A stretch of 35,538 bases of DNA from Saprospiraceae bacterium (GCA_027080725.1 JALWRC010000103.1:1-35538), one strand, 5' to 3'. Counted from the stretch's first letter, positions 8,278 through 18,549 are shown. Notes: a model not told the origin generated them from the sequence alone. Numbers and translations are program-made.

Positions 8278-9624
8278 ATGATAAAAATACTACATATGAG
8301 AATAATAATATTGGGGTTTGTTTTATTGTCCGGCATGGGGATGACTGCTGCTCAACAAACTTTTTCGGTAGAGGAGGCGACCCATTACGCCCTCGGGCAC
8401 CATTTGAAAATGGTCAATGCAGAACTGGATGTCCGGAGTGCTGAGAAGAAGGTAAGGGAGACCCTTGGGATAGGGCTTCCCCATGTCTCTGCTGAGGGAC
8501 AGTTCCAAAATTTTCTAAAAATACCGACTACCGTGGTGCCGGCCAAGGCTTTTGACCCACGCGCGCCGGATGATGCCCTAGCCGAACTCAAGTTTGGTAC
8601 CAACTACAAAGTCAATGCCGGGGCTACGCTCTCTCAACTCGTATTCAACGGGAGTTACCTGGTCGGCCTTCAGGCTTCCAAAGCATTTGCCAATACGGCT
8701 CGTATCATGAAGGATAAGACGATGCAGGAGATTCGGCACGATGTTTCTGTAGCCTATTACACGGTATTGATGATTCAGAATAATATCGGAGTCATCCAAG
8801 AACAGCGCAAGTTGACGGAGAAACTCCTGTCGGATACTAAGATATTGATTGACGAAGGAATGATGGAAAAGACCGGCAACAAGCAGTTGGAATTGACTTT
8901 ACTCAACTTTGATGATGCGCTTACCGCCCTTAAGGGACAAGAGGAGACGGCCAAGGTGTTGTTGAAGTTCAATATGGGTTATCCGATTGAAAAGGAGATC
9001 ATCCTCAAGGATGACCTGGATGCCAAAGCCTTGGAGATCAGGGCACTCATACCTCCCGAAAATCCTTCCTTTGCTAACACTCCGGATATGCGGCTTCTGG
9101 CCAATCAGGCGATGCTTCAATCCCTGAATATCAAAAACGTCAAGGCCGCCTATTGGCCCGTGGTGACTGCTTTTTTGAGTTATTCGAGTTCTGCCCAGCG
9201 CAATAAGTTTGACTTTTTTGACAAGGAGGGCAAATGGTTTCCGACTTCGCTTTGGGGGGTGAACTTGAGTATCCCAATCTACAATGGAGGGATGAACAAG
9301 GCAAAGATGGCTCAGGCTAAGATCGCTCGTGCCAAAGTGGACAATAACCGTGCTCTTATGGGACAAGCTTATCAATTGAGGTGGTCAAAGGCGATGGCAG
9401 GATTTCGACAAGCGGTAGCCGCTTTTGACAATAAGGTGAAGGCCGTTGCTATCGCAGAGGAAGTGTATCACACCTCTGAGGTCAAGTACAAAGAGGGAAT
9501 GATGAGCAGTATCGAACTCGACCGGGCGACGATGCAACTCGTCAAGGCTAAAAGTGACTTAATGATGGCGCGCTATAAGTTGGTGCAAGCACAAAACGAG
9601 TTGAATTATATTTTGGATAAATGA
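8278..9624 (+). CDS. TolC-like outer-membrane efflux protein
   Basis: 448 residues from the ATG at 8278. The signal peptide is about residues 1-26 (MIKILHMRIIILGFVLLSGM…AAQQ), which selects this start over an earlier in-frame opening at 8089 that overlaps the TetR gene. Two outer-membrane efflux repeats follow, each with long amphipathic helices: EATHYALGHHLKMVNAELDV at the start, and a second half with KYKEGMMSSIELDRATMQLV, a typical TolC signature near the C-terminus. It should form the trimeric outer-membrane duct of the tripartite pump encoded downstream. Confidence 0.92.
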   Translation: MIKILHMRIIILGFVLLSGMGMTAAQQTFSVEEATHYALGHHLKMVNAELDVRSAEKKVRETLGIGLPHVSAEGQFQNFLKIPTTVVPAKAFDPRAPDDALAELKFGTNYKVNAGATLSQLVFNGSYLVGLQASKAFANTARIMKDKTMQEIRHDVSVAYYTVLMIQNNIGVIQEQRKLTEKLLSDTKILIDEGMMEKTGNKQLELTLLNFDDALTALKGQEETAKVLLKFNMGYPIEKEIILKDDLDAKALEIRALIPPENPSFANTPDMRLLANQAMLQSLNIKNVKAAYWPVVTAFLSYSSSAQRNKFDFFDKEGKWFPTSLWGVNLSIPIYNGGMNKAKMAQAKIARAKVDNNRALMGQAYQLRWSKAMAGFRQAVAAFDNKVKAVAIAEEVYHTSEVKYKEGMMSSIELDRATMQLVKAKSDLMMARYKLVQAQNELNYILDK

Positions 9625-9708
9625 TGTAAATGTTAAGGATAGATTGCCACGAGTTCCGGATCACAGTACCGCAGATGCGATATGGGTCGACACGGAGGAC
9701 ATAATGTG

Positions 9709-9727
9709 CCATTTCATACAAGAAAAG
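9709..9727 (+). repeat. Copy of recurring word CCATTTCATACAAGAAAA
   Basis: Lies in the 180-bp gap between the TolC and adaptor genes. The same 18 bases occur again at 28005-28022, and near-copies are at 2864 and 18550. Its role is unknown. Confidence 0.5.
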
Positions 9728-9804
9728 AAAATAAGTGCCCTTCGCAATACTTATGTAGAAAACAAGGTGCCAAAACCAAAGAATAATACCATAAAAATTT
9801 GAAA

Positions 9805-10863
9805 ATGAATAACTATACAGCTGTTTTGTTGATAATGTTGGGCTTAGTGGCGAGTTGCAAGCCCAAGGAGAAACCGGCGAGCCCGGAGGCGAAAAAGGCT
9901 GAGCATAAACGCATGCCGGTGGTCTCAACGGAAGAGGTGAAACCGACCCTTTTCCAACATTTTTTCGAAGTGCAAGGGCGCGTCAAAGCGGAGAAGGATG
10001 TATTCGTCAATCCGGAAGTGGGGGGAAGGATCACCTCATTGCCGGTCCGGGAAGGGCAGATGATTAAGCGTGGGCAATTGATTGCTCGATTTGATAATTC
10101 GACAGTGGATGCGAGCATTGAGGAGCTGAAAACACGGCTCGAAAATGCGAAGTACATGTATGAAAAGCAGAAACAACTCTATGAGAAAGGGGTCGGTACG
10201 GAGGTAGCATTGAAAGCAGCTGAAACCCAGTACAAGGCATTACAGAAGAGTATTGCGAGAATTCATACGACGCGTAAGAAATTTGGTTTGTATGCTCCAT
10301 TTACCGGTTATGTCGAGAAAGTATTTCCTGTCATGGGGCAGGTCGCAGGGCCACAGACGCCCATCATCCACCTCATCAATATGACGCATTTGACTGCAAA
10401 AACGAGTTTGTCTGAAGTCTACTTAAAAGATATTGATAAGAATACAAAGGTTAATTTGTTTTTTCCCGCGTTGGACCTGAGGATGGAGGGGCTACCGATC
10501 AAGCGTATCGGACGCATTGTTAATCCCAAGGACAGAACCATCGATATCGAAGTCGACATCCCCAATCCTCCTTCCAACCTCATCCCCAATCTGATGGTAG
10601 TCCTCGAGGTCAATGACTATACCAACTCATCTGCTTTGGTGGTGCCGACATGGGCCGTATTGAAGGACTACAGGGACAATTACTTCGTCTATATCGTGGG
10701 CGATGATGGCAGAGCTCATAAGCAGATTGTGAAGCGCGGAAGGCAGTATAAGAATTCGACAGAGATAGTTTCAGGGTTAAAATCCGGAGATAAGATCGTA
10801 TTGCGTGGAGCGCGGGCAATCGCAGATGGCGATGCTGTTCAAGTTAGAAATACCAATAATTAA
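9805..10863 (+). CDS. RND efflux periplasmic adaptor (HlyD/AcrA family) lipoprotein
   Basis: 352 residues from the ATG at 9805. A lipoprotein signal peptide ends in LVASC with Cys18 as the lipidation site. The barrel-sandwich (lipoyl-like) halves are recognisable: VFVNPEVGGRITSLPVREGQ, IKRGQLIARFDNS, and after a helical hairpin (about residues 97-150), YAPFTGYVEKVFPVMGQVAG. The C-terminal β-barrel and membrane-proximal regions follow (LVVPTWAVLKD, GLKSGDKIVLRGARAIADGD). It bridges the inner-membrane pump and the TolC-like channel. The pump gene begins 12 bp downstream. Confidence 0.93.
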   Translation: MNNYTAVLLIMLGLVASCKPKEKPASPEAKKAEHKRMPVVSTEEVKPTLFQHFFEVQGRVKAEKDVFVNPEVGGRITSLPVREGQMIKRGQLIARFDNSTVDASIEELKTRLENAKYMYEKQKQLYEKGVGTEVALKAAETQYKALQKSIARIHTTRKKFGLYAPFTGYVEKVFPVMGQVAGPQTPIIHLINMTHLTAKTSLSEVYLKDIDKNTKVNLFFPALDLRMEGLPIKRIGRIVNPKDRTIDIEVDIPNPPSNLIPNLMVVLEVNDYTNSSALVVPTWAVLKDYRDNYFVYIVGDDGRAHKQIVKRGRQYKNSTEIVSGLKSGDKIVLRGARAIADGDAVQVRNTNN

Positions 10864-10875
10864 GAGCGGGTAGCA

Positions 10876-13800
10876 ATGGGAAAAATAAAATCAAAATTTA
10901 CTGAGTTTCTGCTGACTTCGGCGGCTGTTCGCAACCACAAGACAGTCTATCTCATCCTGGCGATGATTATTATCGGGGGGATTAGCTCCTATTTGAGCAT
11001 GCCCAGGGAAGCATTTCCCGAGATAGAGATTCCTACGGTGTTTGTCTCTGTGCCCTATCCGGGCAATTCTCCGGAAATTATCCGGGATAAGATCATTCGT
11101 CCGTTGGAACAAAAACTCAACAAGGTCAACGACATCAAGAAGGTGAAAGCAACGGCCAAACAGGACTTTGGTCTAGTCATAGTGGAATTTGATGTCGGGG
11201 TGTCGTCGGATGAAGCGAGAAGGCGGGTCGAAGATGCCGTTGCGGAAGCGCAGGCAGACAAGGAATTTGCAAGGGACCTGCCTACAGAGCCCACAGTCGC
11301 CAAGATGGATGTCAAGGAGATTCCGATAATCAATATCAATATGTCCGGAGACTTTCCGGTGTCTTTTTTAAAGGATAAAGCGGAATTTCTCAAAGATAAG
11401 TTGGAGAATGTCCCCGAGATTAATGAGGTGAATATCCGTGGGGTGCAGGACCAAAAGATGAAGATCGAAATCCGCAAACACGATGCAGAGGATAAGGGAG
11501 TGAGTTTCCGGGACATCGAAGGAGCCTTGCGCAATGATAATCTCGCTATTGGCGCGGGTTCTTTGCTTTTGGACGGAGTCAATCACTTTGTGATGATTGA
11601 TGGAAAGTTCAAGTCACCCGAAGACATTAGCAACCTGATTGTAAAGCATGATCCGGGCAAGGATATCAAATTATCCGAGGTGGCCGATGTGCGCTTTGGA
11701 GATGTGGATGTCACAAGTTATGCGCGGCAAAATGGGGATCCGGTGGTCATGTTGGACATAAAAAAGCGCTCCGGGGCCAATATCATTAATGCGGTCGACA
11801 AGGCGAAAGCCATCGTCTCTGCCGCGATAGGCAAAGAGATACCATCAGAAGTGGATATCATATATACCAATGATTTTTCTACAAAAATACGCTCGCAGGT
11901 GAGCAATCTTGAGAATTCGATTATCTCCGGAGTGCTTCTCGTGGTGGGTGTTCTCTTGTTCTTTCTCGGACTGCGCAATGCCCTTTTTGTCGGTATCGCC
12001 ATTCCGCTTTCGATGTTTATGTCCTTCATCTTGCTGCACACTTCGGGAGTTACACTCAATATCATGGTTCTGTTCTCACTGGTAATGGCACTCGGGATGC
12101 TCGTGGACAATGGTATCGTGGTCATCGAGAATATTTATCGACTGATGGAGAATGAAGGGATGAGCAGGAAAAAGGCTGCTATTTTTGGAGTAGGGGAGGT
12201 CGCCTGGCCGATTATCGCCTCTACCTTGACGACACTGGCTGCCTTCGTGCCTCTCATTCTTTGGCCGGGGATCATCGGGGAATTTATGTTCTATCTTCCG
12301 ATGACGCTGATTATCGTATTGGGGTCCTCCCTTTTTGTCGCCTTGGTTATCAATCCTGTTTTGGCGGCGTATAGTATGAAACTCGAAGATAGGGTCCCGC
12401 AGTTCAACAGGGCGATAAAACAGTTTGTAGCTTTTGTGGTCTTGGGGATACTGGCTTTATTCCTGCATAAGATTTGGGTGAGTAATTTGTTTTTCATTGC
12501 CGCTGGATTTGTGATCCTGCAGGCCTTCGTGTTTTATCCGCTCGCCAAGGTTTTTCAAGAGCGCTTTTTGCCGCGGTTGGAGGCATTTTATCGACGTTTT
12601 CTAGAGGGTGTGCTCAAGGGATATCGCCCGTTATGGGTAGTGCTCGGGACATTCTTGCTGTTGGTGATGTCCTTCGTATTGTTTGGGTTCTTCCCTCCCA
12701 AAGTGGCGTTTTTTCCGCAGGTAGAACCCAATTATTTCAACATATATATCGAACATCCCATCGGAACTGACATCGAGATTACCAATGAGACGGCAAAAGC
12801 GGTTAGTGGTGTGGTCAATGAGGTGTTGCACACCAATGGTTGGGATACGGTGCGGTACATCAAGGAAGTTCCTGTCAATGATACACTGATGCGGTACGAC
12901 ACCATTCCTTTTGTGGAGACGGTTATCGAACAAGTGGGCAAAGGAACCGGTAATGAACAGGCAGGGCCACAGTTTGGTGAAACCCCCAATAAGGCCAAAG
13001 TGACCGTCGTCTTTGCAGAAGCAGCGTACAGAAAAGACAATCATACCAATGACGTCTTACAAAAGGTAGAGATGGCGCTACGGGATTGGCCTTATGCCGA
13101 TGTGGGAATAACGGTTGGAAAAGAAGAGCGGGGACCACCTCAGGAGCCACCTGTCAATATCGAGTTGCGTGGAGGTCGGACTTATGTCGATCTTGTTAGA
13201 ATCGCTGAGAAGATACAGCATTATTTTCACGTTAACGAAATCGAAGGAGCCCAGGAGATCCGTTCGAATGTCAAACTCAATAAACCGGAGATTCGCATCG
13301 AGTTGGATCGGGAATATCTCCGAACACTGGGGATGAGTACGGGACAAATCGCATCTACCATCCGCACCGCTCTGTTTGGGAAGGATGTCTCTACCTTTGA
13401 TACGGGAGATGACACGTATGACATCAATCTGAGGTTTGGGAAGGCGTACCGGGGAGACCTCGATGCTCTGTTAGACCAGAAAATCATGTTTATGAACAAG
13501 CGGGGGATGAAATTGAGTATCCCCGTTCGATCCGTTGTCAAAAAGGCGGATATCTCTTACAATTACTCTTCTCTGGAGCGATTGAATATGGAAAATGTCG
13601 TGACCCTTTTCTCGGACGTTCAGGCAGGATACAATGAAAACGAAGTCATCGATAAGGTCAAGATCGCGATGGCGGATTTTATGAAGACTCCGGAAGGTCA
13701 GGAATTGCTGGATGAAGGGGTGCGTTATAAATTTACAGGAAAATTGGAGCAACAGAATAAGGAAATGGATTTTTTGAGTAGAGCCTTGCTCATCGCTATT

Positions 13801-14388
13801 TTCTTGATTTTGTTGATACTGGTGACTCAATTCAACTCCTTTTCTACGCCTGTGATTATTCTTAGCACTGTTGTGCTGAGTTTGATTGGGGTATTCTTGG
13901 GGATTACGATTTTTAGAGATGATTTTGTGGTGATGATGACCATGATCGGGATTATTTCCCTGGCGGGTATTGTGGTCAACAATGCCATCGTTTTGGTCGA
14001 TTATACGAATCTGCTGCGTAAGCGCCGCCGGGGAGAAAAAGGCATGGATGAAGAGGAAGGAGAGATGCTTCCTTTCCGGGAGATAAAGACCGCTATTGTA
14101 ACGGCTGGAGCGACCCGTCTGCGGCCGGTGCTGTTGACGGCGATTACTACGGTATTGGGTTTGATTCCTTTGGCCATCGGACTCAATATCAATTTTATAA
14201 CCCTGATTACGCAGTACGACCCACAGTTTTTTATCGGAGGCGATAATACTGCGTTTTTTGGTCCGATGAGTTGGGCGATTATTTACGGATTGAGTTTTGC
14301 GACCTTTTTGACATTGGTAGTCCTGCCGGCGATGTATTATCTGATCGTGCGATTAAAAGCCCGGATATACCGCAAGAAGATGACATAA
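10876..14388 (+). CDS. RND efflux transporter permease (AcrB/HAE1-like)
   Basis: 1170 residues, somewhat longer than AcrB (about 1050). The N-terminus shows the RND start pattern: one transmembrane helix, then MPREAFPEIEIPTVFVSVPY and PGNSPEIIRDKIIRPLEQKL. Two large periplasmic loops separate the two six-helix halves. The TM4 motif is LVDNGIVVIEN: Asp411 matches the first proton-relay Asp of AcrB, but the second (AcrB D408) is Asn412. An extra hydrophobic stretch (about residues 515-550) and a cytoplasmic insert (RKRRRGEKGMDEEEGEM) account for some added length. It should export drugs or other amphiphiles with the adaptor and channel upstream. Confidence 0.93.
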   Translation: MGKIKSKFTEFLLTSAAVRNHKTVYLILAMIIIGGISSYLSMPREAFPEIEIPTVFVSVPYPGNSPEIIRDKIIRPLEQKLNKVNDIKKVKATAKQDFGLVIVEFDVGVSSDEARRRVEDAVAEAQADKEFARDLPTEPTVAKMDVKEIPIININMSGDFPVSFLKDKAEFLKDKLENVPEINEVNIRGVQDQKMKIEIRKHDAEDKGVSFRDIEGALRNDNLAIGAGSLLLDGVNHFVMIDGKFKSPEDISNLIVKHDPGKDIKLSEVADVRFGDVDVTSYARQNGDPVVMLDIKKRSGANIINAVDKAKAIVSAAIGKEIPSEVDIIYTNDFSTKIRSQVSNLENSIISGVLLVVGVLLFFLGLRNALFVGIAIPLSMFMSFILLHTSGVTLNIMVLFSLVMALGMLVDNGIVVIENIYRLMENEGMSRKKAAIFGVGEVAWPIIASTLTTLAAFVPLILWPGIIGEFMFYLPMTLIIVLGSSLFVALVINPVLAAYSMKLEDRVPQFNRAIKQFVAFVVLGILALFLHKIWVSNLFFIAAGFVILQAFVFYPLAKVFQERFLPRLEAFYRRFLEGVLKGYRPLWVVLGTFLLLVMSFVLFGFFPPKVAFFPQVEPNYFNIYIEHPIGTDIEITNETAKAVSGVVNEVLHTNGWDTVRYIKEVPVNDTLMRYDTIPFVETVIEQVGKGTGNEQAGPQFGETPNKAKVTVVFAEAAYRKDNHTNDVLQKVEMALRDWPYADVGITVGKEERGPPQEPPVNIELRGGRTYVDLVRIAEKIQHYFHVNEIEGAQEIRSNVKLNKPEIRIELDREYLRTLGMSTGQIASTIRTALFGKDVSTFDTGDDTYDINLRFGKAYRGDLDALLDQKIMFMNKRGMKLSIPVRSVVKKADISYNYSSLERLNMENVVTLFSDVQAGYNENEVIDKVKIAMADFMKTPEGQELLDEGVRYKFTGKLEQQNKEMDFLSRALLIAIFLILLILVTQFNSFSTPVIILSTVVLSLIGVFLGITIFRDDFVVMMTMIGIISLAGIVVNNAIVLVDYTNLLRKRRRGEKGMDEEEGEMLPFREIKTAIVTAGATRLRPVLLTAITTVLGLIPLAIGLNINFITLITQYDPQFFIGGDNTAFFGPMSWAIIYGLSFATFLTLVVLPAMYYLIVRLKARIYRKKMT

Positions 14389-15245
14389 TGGGATGGTGGC
14401 GTCACATACGGTTTTTATTGTGGCAAAGCGTCTCCTTCTTCCGTTTTGGGTGGAGGAGTATAAAGGATAGGATAAGGGGAGGGTATGAAATGGTGGACTC
14501 TTTGGCAGACCACCGCTCTTTGGTGCCGAATGAGGCTATTGAATGTATAAGAGCACGTGTTTTGCACGATACCCAAACGGTGTCTATTGTCGATTATGGT
14601 GCGGGGATAAAGGGAGGGGAGCAGGCCCAAACGCGGCATGTGAAAAAGCGCTTATTTTCCATTATGAAAAATAGTGCCACCCCGCCATTGCAGGGAGCAC
14701 TACTTTCTCAATGGGTAAAGCGGGCAAAGCCGGCAAAAATACTCGAGTTGGGAACCTCTCTTGGGATAGGGACCATGTACCTTGCTGCCGGAGATCCGGG
14801 CACGAAAGTCTATACTATGGAGGGAGCTCCGGCTATAGCAGATATAGCCCGGCAGCATTTTATAGAGTTGGGATTTTCTCCGCAGATTCTGCAGTTTGTT
14901 GGGTCATTTGACGCCTTATTGAAAGAGGTGCAATCCGGTTTAGGCGAATTGGATATGGTGTTTTTGGATGGACATCATGCCTATGCGCCGACCATAGATT
15001 ATTTTGAGCGCTTATTGCCCTCTATGGCACCGGGAGCGATTCTTATGGTCGATGACATCCGATGGTCACTAGAGATGTGGCGGGCTTGGCGCACCTTACA
15101 ACGCCATCCAAAGGTTAAGCAAAGCATGGACTATTGGCATCTCGGAGTCTTGCGGCTTCGCACACCAGACGAAGTTGCCCATCCTGCGCACCCCTCGCTG
15201 ACCATCTGGCCGCGGCCAAGACGACGATGGTTGATGCGGAAATGA
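14388..15245 (+). CDS. Class I SAM-dependent methyltransferase
   Basis: 285 residues. The start ATG overlaps the pump stop codon (TAATG at 14386-14390), so translation is probably coupled and the gene belongs to the efflux operon. The SAM-binding core is KILELGTSLGIGTMYLAAG (motif I), an acidic residue after strand 2 (YTMEGAP), then DMVFLDGHHAYAPTIDYFE and ILMVDDIRWS, the pattern of the O-methyltransferase/Methyltransf_24 group. The N-terminal ~80 residues are basic and helical. The substrate is unknown; modification of a pump substrate or a lipid is possible but unproven. Confidence 0.85.
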   Translation: MGWWRHIRFLLWQSVSFFRFGWRSIKDRIRGGYEMVDSLADHRSLVPNEAIECIRARVLHDTQTVSIVDYGAGIKGGEQAQTRHVKKRLFSIMKNSATPPLQGALLSQWVKRAKPAKILELGTSLGIGTMYLAAGDPGTKVYTMEGAPAIADIARQHFIELGFSPQILQFVGSFDALLKEVQSGLGELDMVFLDGHHAYAPTIDYFERLLPSMAPGAILMVDDIRWSLEMWRAWRTLQRHPKVKQSMDYWHLGVLRLRTPDEVAHPAHPSLTIWPRPRRRWLMRK

Positions 15246-15743
15246 TGGGAAGGAAAGTAGGGAAATGGACGTTTTTGGGGAGTCTGAAGCTTATGTAAAA
15301 GCCATGCTGTGCATTTGAATACCTCGATTCTGAGAAGAAAGTTTCGTTTGCTAGGCCTGTTATTCACTCTTGGAGCTTTGGGAGACGGAGACATAACTAC
15401 ACATTACTATTTCATTTAATATGTTAAAGTTTGATAAATCTGCTAAATATAACTTGCAGTTCGGGGTTTTTACAGTAACTTTATAGCTCATTGAATATTC
15501 ATCTTTGAGCCTGCTCTAAAATGAGTTGTGTCCCTTGAGAGGCTATAGTGTTTTCTGCTATATTATAGCCGAAAAAGCTTTAGGCAATTCTATTCTTCTC
15601 GCTCAGAGTGTTGAGGTATGATGACAATTTATGAGAAAGAAGAATGTGGTAAGGTTGTTAATTTTCCGAAATGAGGGAACCCGAATATGAAATGCTGTCA
15701 GGACTTTAGGACTATGGAATAGGTTCATCCAATTTTATCTGTC
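15246..15743. other. 498-bp AT-rich gap without a supported gene
   Basis: No credible open frame on either strand. It contains one modest hairpin, GGCTATA/TATAGCC (15541-15547 and 15564-15570, 16-nt loop), without a T-run. No TAnnTTTG box was found upstream of the next gene. Base composition shifts to lower GC here and stays low through the two T9SS cargo genes that follow. Confidence 0.6.
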
Positions 15744-17384
15744 ATGATTACATTATACCAACCTTTGCGAAGATGCTATCAAATAGGATTTACAACATTT
15801 ACTAAATCGTTGCTTGTCCCATGTCTAATCTTGTTACTCAGTAGCTCTTCCGGTGCGCAACAATTAAATAAAAGAATATCCTTTACAAATAATTTTTATG
15901 AAGAGGGAGACCAGATTATAGAGCTGAAAGATGGGTATCTTATATTGGGTACGAAGTGGGACAATAGAGGTGAACCTCGAAGCTCAGCCGTTTTGCGAGT
16001 AAACGAACAAGGTGATACATTGTGGACAACCGTGGTTGAAATGTCATTGGATTCATCTATATACTCGCAATATCCCACAATGCTCCTTCATCGAGATACT
16101 ATTTATTTTGTAGTGAGGTATTTTAGATTTCGGTTGCCTGATGTAGTAGTTCGTATCTATCGTATGGAGCTGTCCGGGCGAATTATTGACTATGAGGATA
16201 TTCGCTTTCCTGAAACGAACTATGTTACTCTCACTGGTTTTGTAGGGAATAAGGATGGCCTTTATATTTGTGGAGTTGGATCGCTACATAACAAACATCT
16301 GCCATTTGTCTATCATTTAAGTTACGAACTTGAAGTGTTGGATAAGCAATGGTTAGATATTAGAGCCAGAGATGAAGCTAAAATACTATCACATAGTAAT
16401 GGTGGGATTATCTTAATATTTCCAGCACTTTCATCTAAGGATGAGCTGGTTTTTGTGCGTATGGATAAAAATCTCAATCCATTACGAACATGGAGGAGCG
16501 CTCATAAAGGCGGTGGAAGAAATCGGTTGCCCGGTGTAGTTGAAGCCAAAGATGGTGGGTATATTTTTGCTTGGCCTAAGTTATATAAAGATAATGAAAC
16601 GATATCTTATTCTTATAAGGCGCCCAATGCTGTCATCAAAACGGATTCGCTTGGGAATTTAGAGTGGAAGCACATTTTCTCCTATCCTCTAGTGAAAGAT
16701 CGATATAAGATAATTAAGCATCTTAGCGCTACCAATAATGGCAATATATTAGTATCAGGGTACGATGTTTTTATTCGAATGGATAAGGGCAGTAAAAGTA
16801 ACCGGCACTCCCATGTTGGTTGGATGACTTTACTATCCCCACAAGGCAAAATCATTTGGGAACACAGTGTTATAGATACAGCTGGTGTATATAACGGATC
16901 CATTTACTATGGTACAGAGACTAAAGATGGTTTTGCGTTTGTAGGATCTGTTTTGTTTCGGGTCTCGATGAGCTATCCTTTATTGGTCGATGGTGATATT
17001 TGGATGCTCACGTTAGATACAAATGGCTGTTGGAACACGAATTGTGACAGCTTTATAGTTATTGTCGGAGACAAACGCTCTATTACCTGGAAGGAGTGGA
17101 CTAAAGTAAAATCAATTCTTTCTTCCGAAAGAGGGCATACTATCAAATTATTCCCCAACCCTGTAGCCAGCCTGCTTAATGTTAGGATTCTGAACGATCC
17201 GCCAATTCACAGACATTGCAATGTTCGCGTTATTGATCAGAAGGGGCAATATCAGTTAATGCAGGATATCCAGGATAGAATAACTCAAATAGACTTGTCT
17301 TCACTATCTACGGGTGTTTATTACGTCTTATACTCAGAAAATGGTAAATTGACTGATGCCCAAAAAATTATGGTTCAACGGTAA
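15744..17384 (+). CDS. Exported protein with T9SS type A sorting domain
   Basis: 546 residues. The first ~40 residues are a basic stretch then a hydrophobic signal peptide ending SSSSGAQQ. The body shows repeated units of the form 'DGGYIFAW…TDSLGNLEWKHIF' and 'VNEQGDTLWTTVV', typical of secreted Bacteroidota β-propeller proteins. The C-terminal sorting domain begins at HTIKLFPNPVASLLNVRI and ends DAQKIMVQR. No enzymatic motif is visible. It resembles the gene at 469-1947 in layout. The next cargo gene starts 25 bp downstream, so the two are probably an operon. Codon use is more AT-rich than in the efflux operon. Confidence 0.85.
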   Translation: MITLYQPLRRCYQIGFTTFTKSLLVPCLILLLSSSSGAQQLNKRISFTNNFYEEGDQIIELKDGYLILGTKWDNRGEPRSSAVLRVNEQGDTLWTTVVEMSLDSSIYSQYPTMLLHRDTIYFVVRYFRFRLPDVVVRIYRMELSGRIIDYEDIRFPETNYVTLTGFVGNKDGLYICGVGSLHNKHLPFVYHLSYELEVLDKQWLDIRARDEAKILSHSNGGIILIFPALSSKDELVFVRMDKNLNPLRTWRSAHKGGGRNRLPGVVEAKDGGYIFAWPKLYKDNETISYSYKAPNAVIKTDSLGNLEWKHIFSYPLVKDRYKIIKHLSATNNGNILVSGYDVFIRMDKGSKSNRHSHVGWMTLLSPQGKIIWEHSVIDTAGVYNGSIYYGTETKDGFAFVGSVLFRVSMSYPLLVDGDIWMLTLDTNGCWNTNCDSFIVIVGDKRSITWKEWTKVKSILSSERGHTIKLFPNPVASLLNVRILNDPPIHRHCNVRVIDQKGQYQLMQDIQDRITQIDLSSLSTGVYYVLYSENGKLTDAQKIMVQR

Positions 17385-17409
17385 TCTTGTCACTTTAAAT
17401 ATACTTGTC

Positions 17410-18396
17410 ATGAATCGTTATATTTTTATTTCATTGCTGTTCGTCATAAGTTTCCCTACGGGAAGTACAGCGCAGTATGTTTCCATACCGGATCTCGGAT
17501 TTGAGACCTTTTTAATCAATGAAGGGATTGATCGTTCTGGAATTATAGATGGTAAAGTCTTGTTTTCAGACATAAAGGATATTAAGGAGATGACAATTTG
17601 GGCTGCAAGGGATTCTGTCGAGATTCATAGCCTTAAAGGATTAGAACGATTCGTTTCACTTGAAATGTTATGGATTAGCCCTAGTTTAGGCTTAAAAGTT
17701 GATACGGTTGATGTTTCTAAGAATCAAAACTTGATATTCTTTGAGTCTTTGAATAATGCGATTAAATACCTGGATGTATCGAATAATAGGAGATTAAAAC
17801 ATCTGACAATTCAAGGTAGTCAGCTTACTTCAATTGATATTTCTGCGTGTGATTCGCTCGTTTGGTTAGATTGTAGTAGTAATTTATTGGATTCCTTTAA
17901 GATTACTAAGGAGCACCCCAATCTTGAAGGAATTTCAATATATGATAATTTACTAGTATTTGCATCTATTGAGCATATTGAATTTTCCGAATATTTTTAT
18001 TTTGCAGCAACGAAGAACCCATATTTATATTGTATTTATATTGATTCAGGTTCGCATTGGCCATATCACTTTTTTCTAGATGATCATGCACATTTTGTAG
18101 AGGCAGGAGAAGAGTGTGATACGATAATTGCTGTGGAGACACCTGCGCATATCAGTAGTATAACGATTCATCCAAATCCTGTGTCAGGAAAATTGTTTTT
18201 GTCTCTTCCTGGCTATAATGGGAAGCGCGTACAGTTGGAAGTCAGAGATATGATGGGGCAGATTGTTTTTGAAGAAAGGAATTATTTTATGGGTACTTCT
18301 ATTGATGTTTCTCATTGGTCACCGGGACTATATTTTAGCACTGTTAAGAATAATTATTCTGCTGTATTTACAGGTAGATTTATTAAGGTGCCTTAA
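17410..18396 (+). CDS. Leucine-rich-repeat-like exported protein with T9SS sorting domain
   Basis: 328 residues from the ATG at 17410, chosen because the signal peptide MNRYIFISLLFVISFPTGSTAQ begins there; an in-frame ATG at 17356 lies inside the upstream gene. Residues about 30-210 carry irregular leucine-rich-type repeats (SLEMLWIS, IKYLDVSNNRRLKHLTIQGS, LTSIDISACDSLVWLDCSSN) like those of other Bacteroidota surface proteins, which usually mediate binding. The sorting domain starts ITIHPNPVSGKLFLSLPGYN and ends GRFIKVP. Likely displayed on or released from the cell surface by the T9SS. Ligand unknown. Confidence 0.85.
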   Translation: MNRYIFISLLFVISFPTGSTAQYVSIPDLGFETFLINEGIDRSGIIDGKVLFSDIKDIKEMTIWAARDSVEIHSLKGLERFVSLEMLWISPSLGLKVDTVDVSKNQNLIFFESLNNAIKYLDVSNNRRLKHLTIQGSQLTSIDISACDSLVWLDCSSNLLDSFKITKEHPNLEGISIYDNLLVFASIEHIEFSEYFYFAATKNPYLYCIYIDSGSHWPYHFFLDDHAHFVEAGEECDTIIAVETPAHISSITIHPNPVSGKLFLSLPGYNGKRVQLEVRDMMGQIVFEERNYFMGTSIDVSHWSPGLYFSTVKNNYSAVFTGRFIKVP

Positions 18397-18549
18397 ATGG
18401 AATAAATTCATATGTTATTAAGGATTGTGATAAAGCATTTTGTGCTTAGTGTTGAGCTATACGATGGTTTTCCGATCGGTGAGTCCTAATTATCCCATAT
18501 GTAATAATCCTAACGGCAGTACATCTTCTAAAAGAGTAGATAGCTTTCA

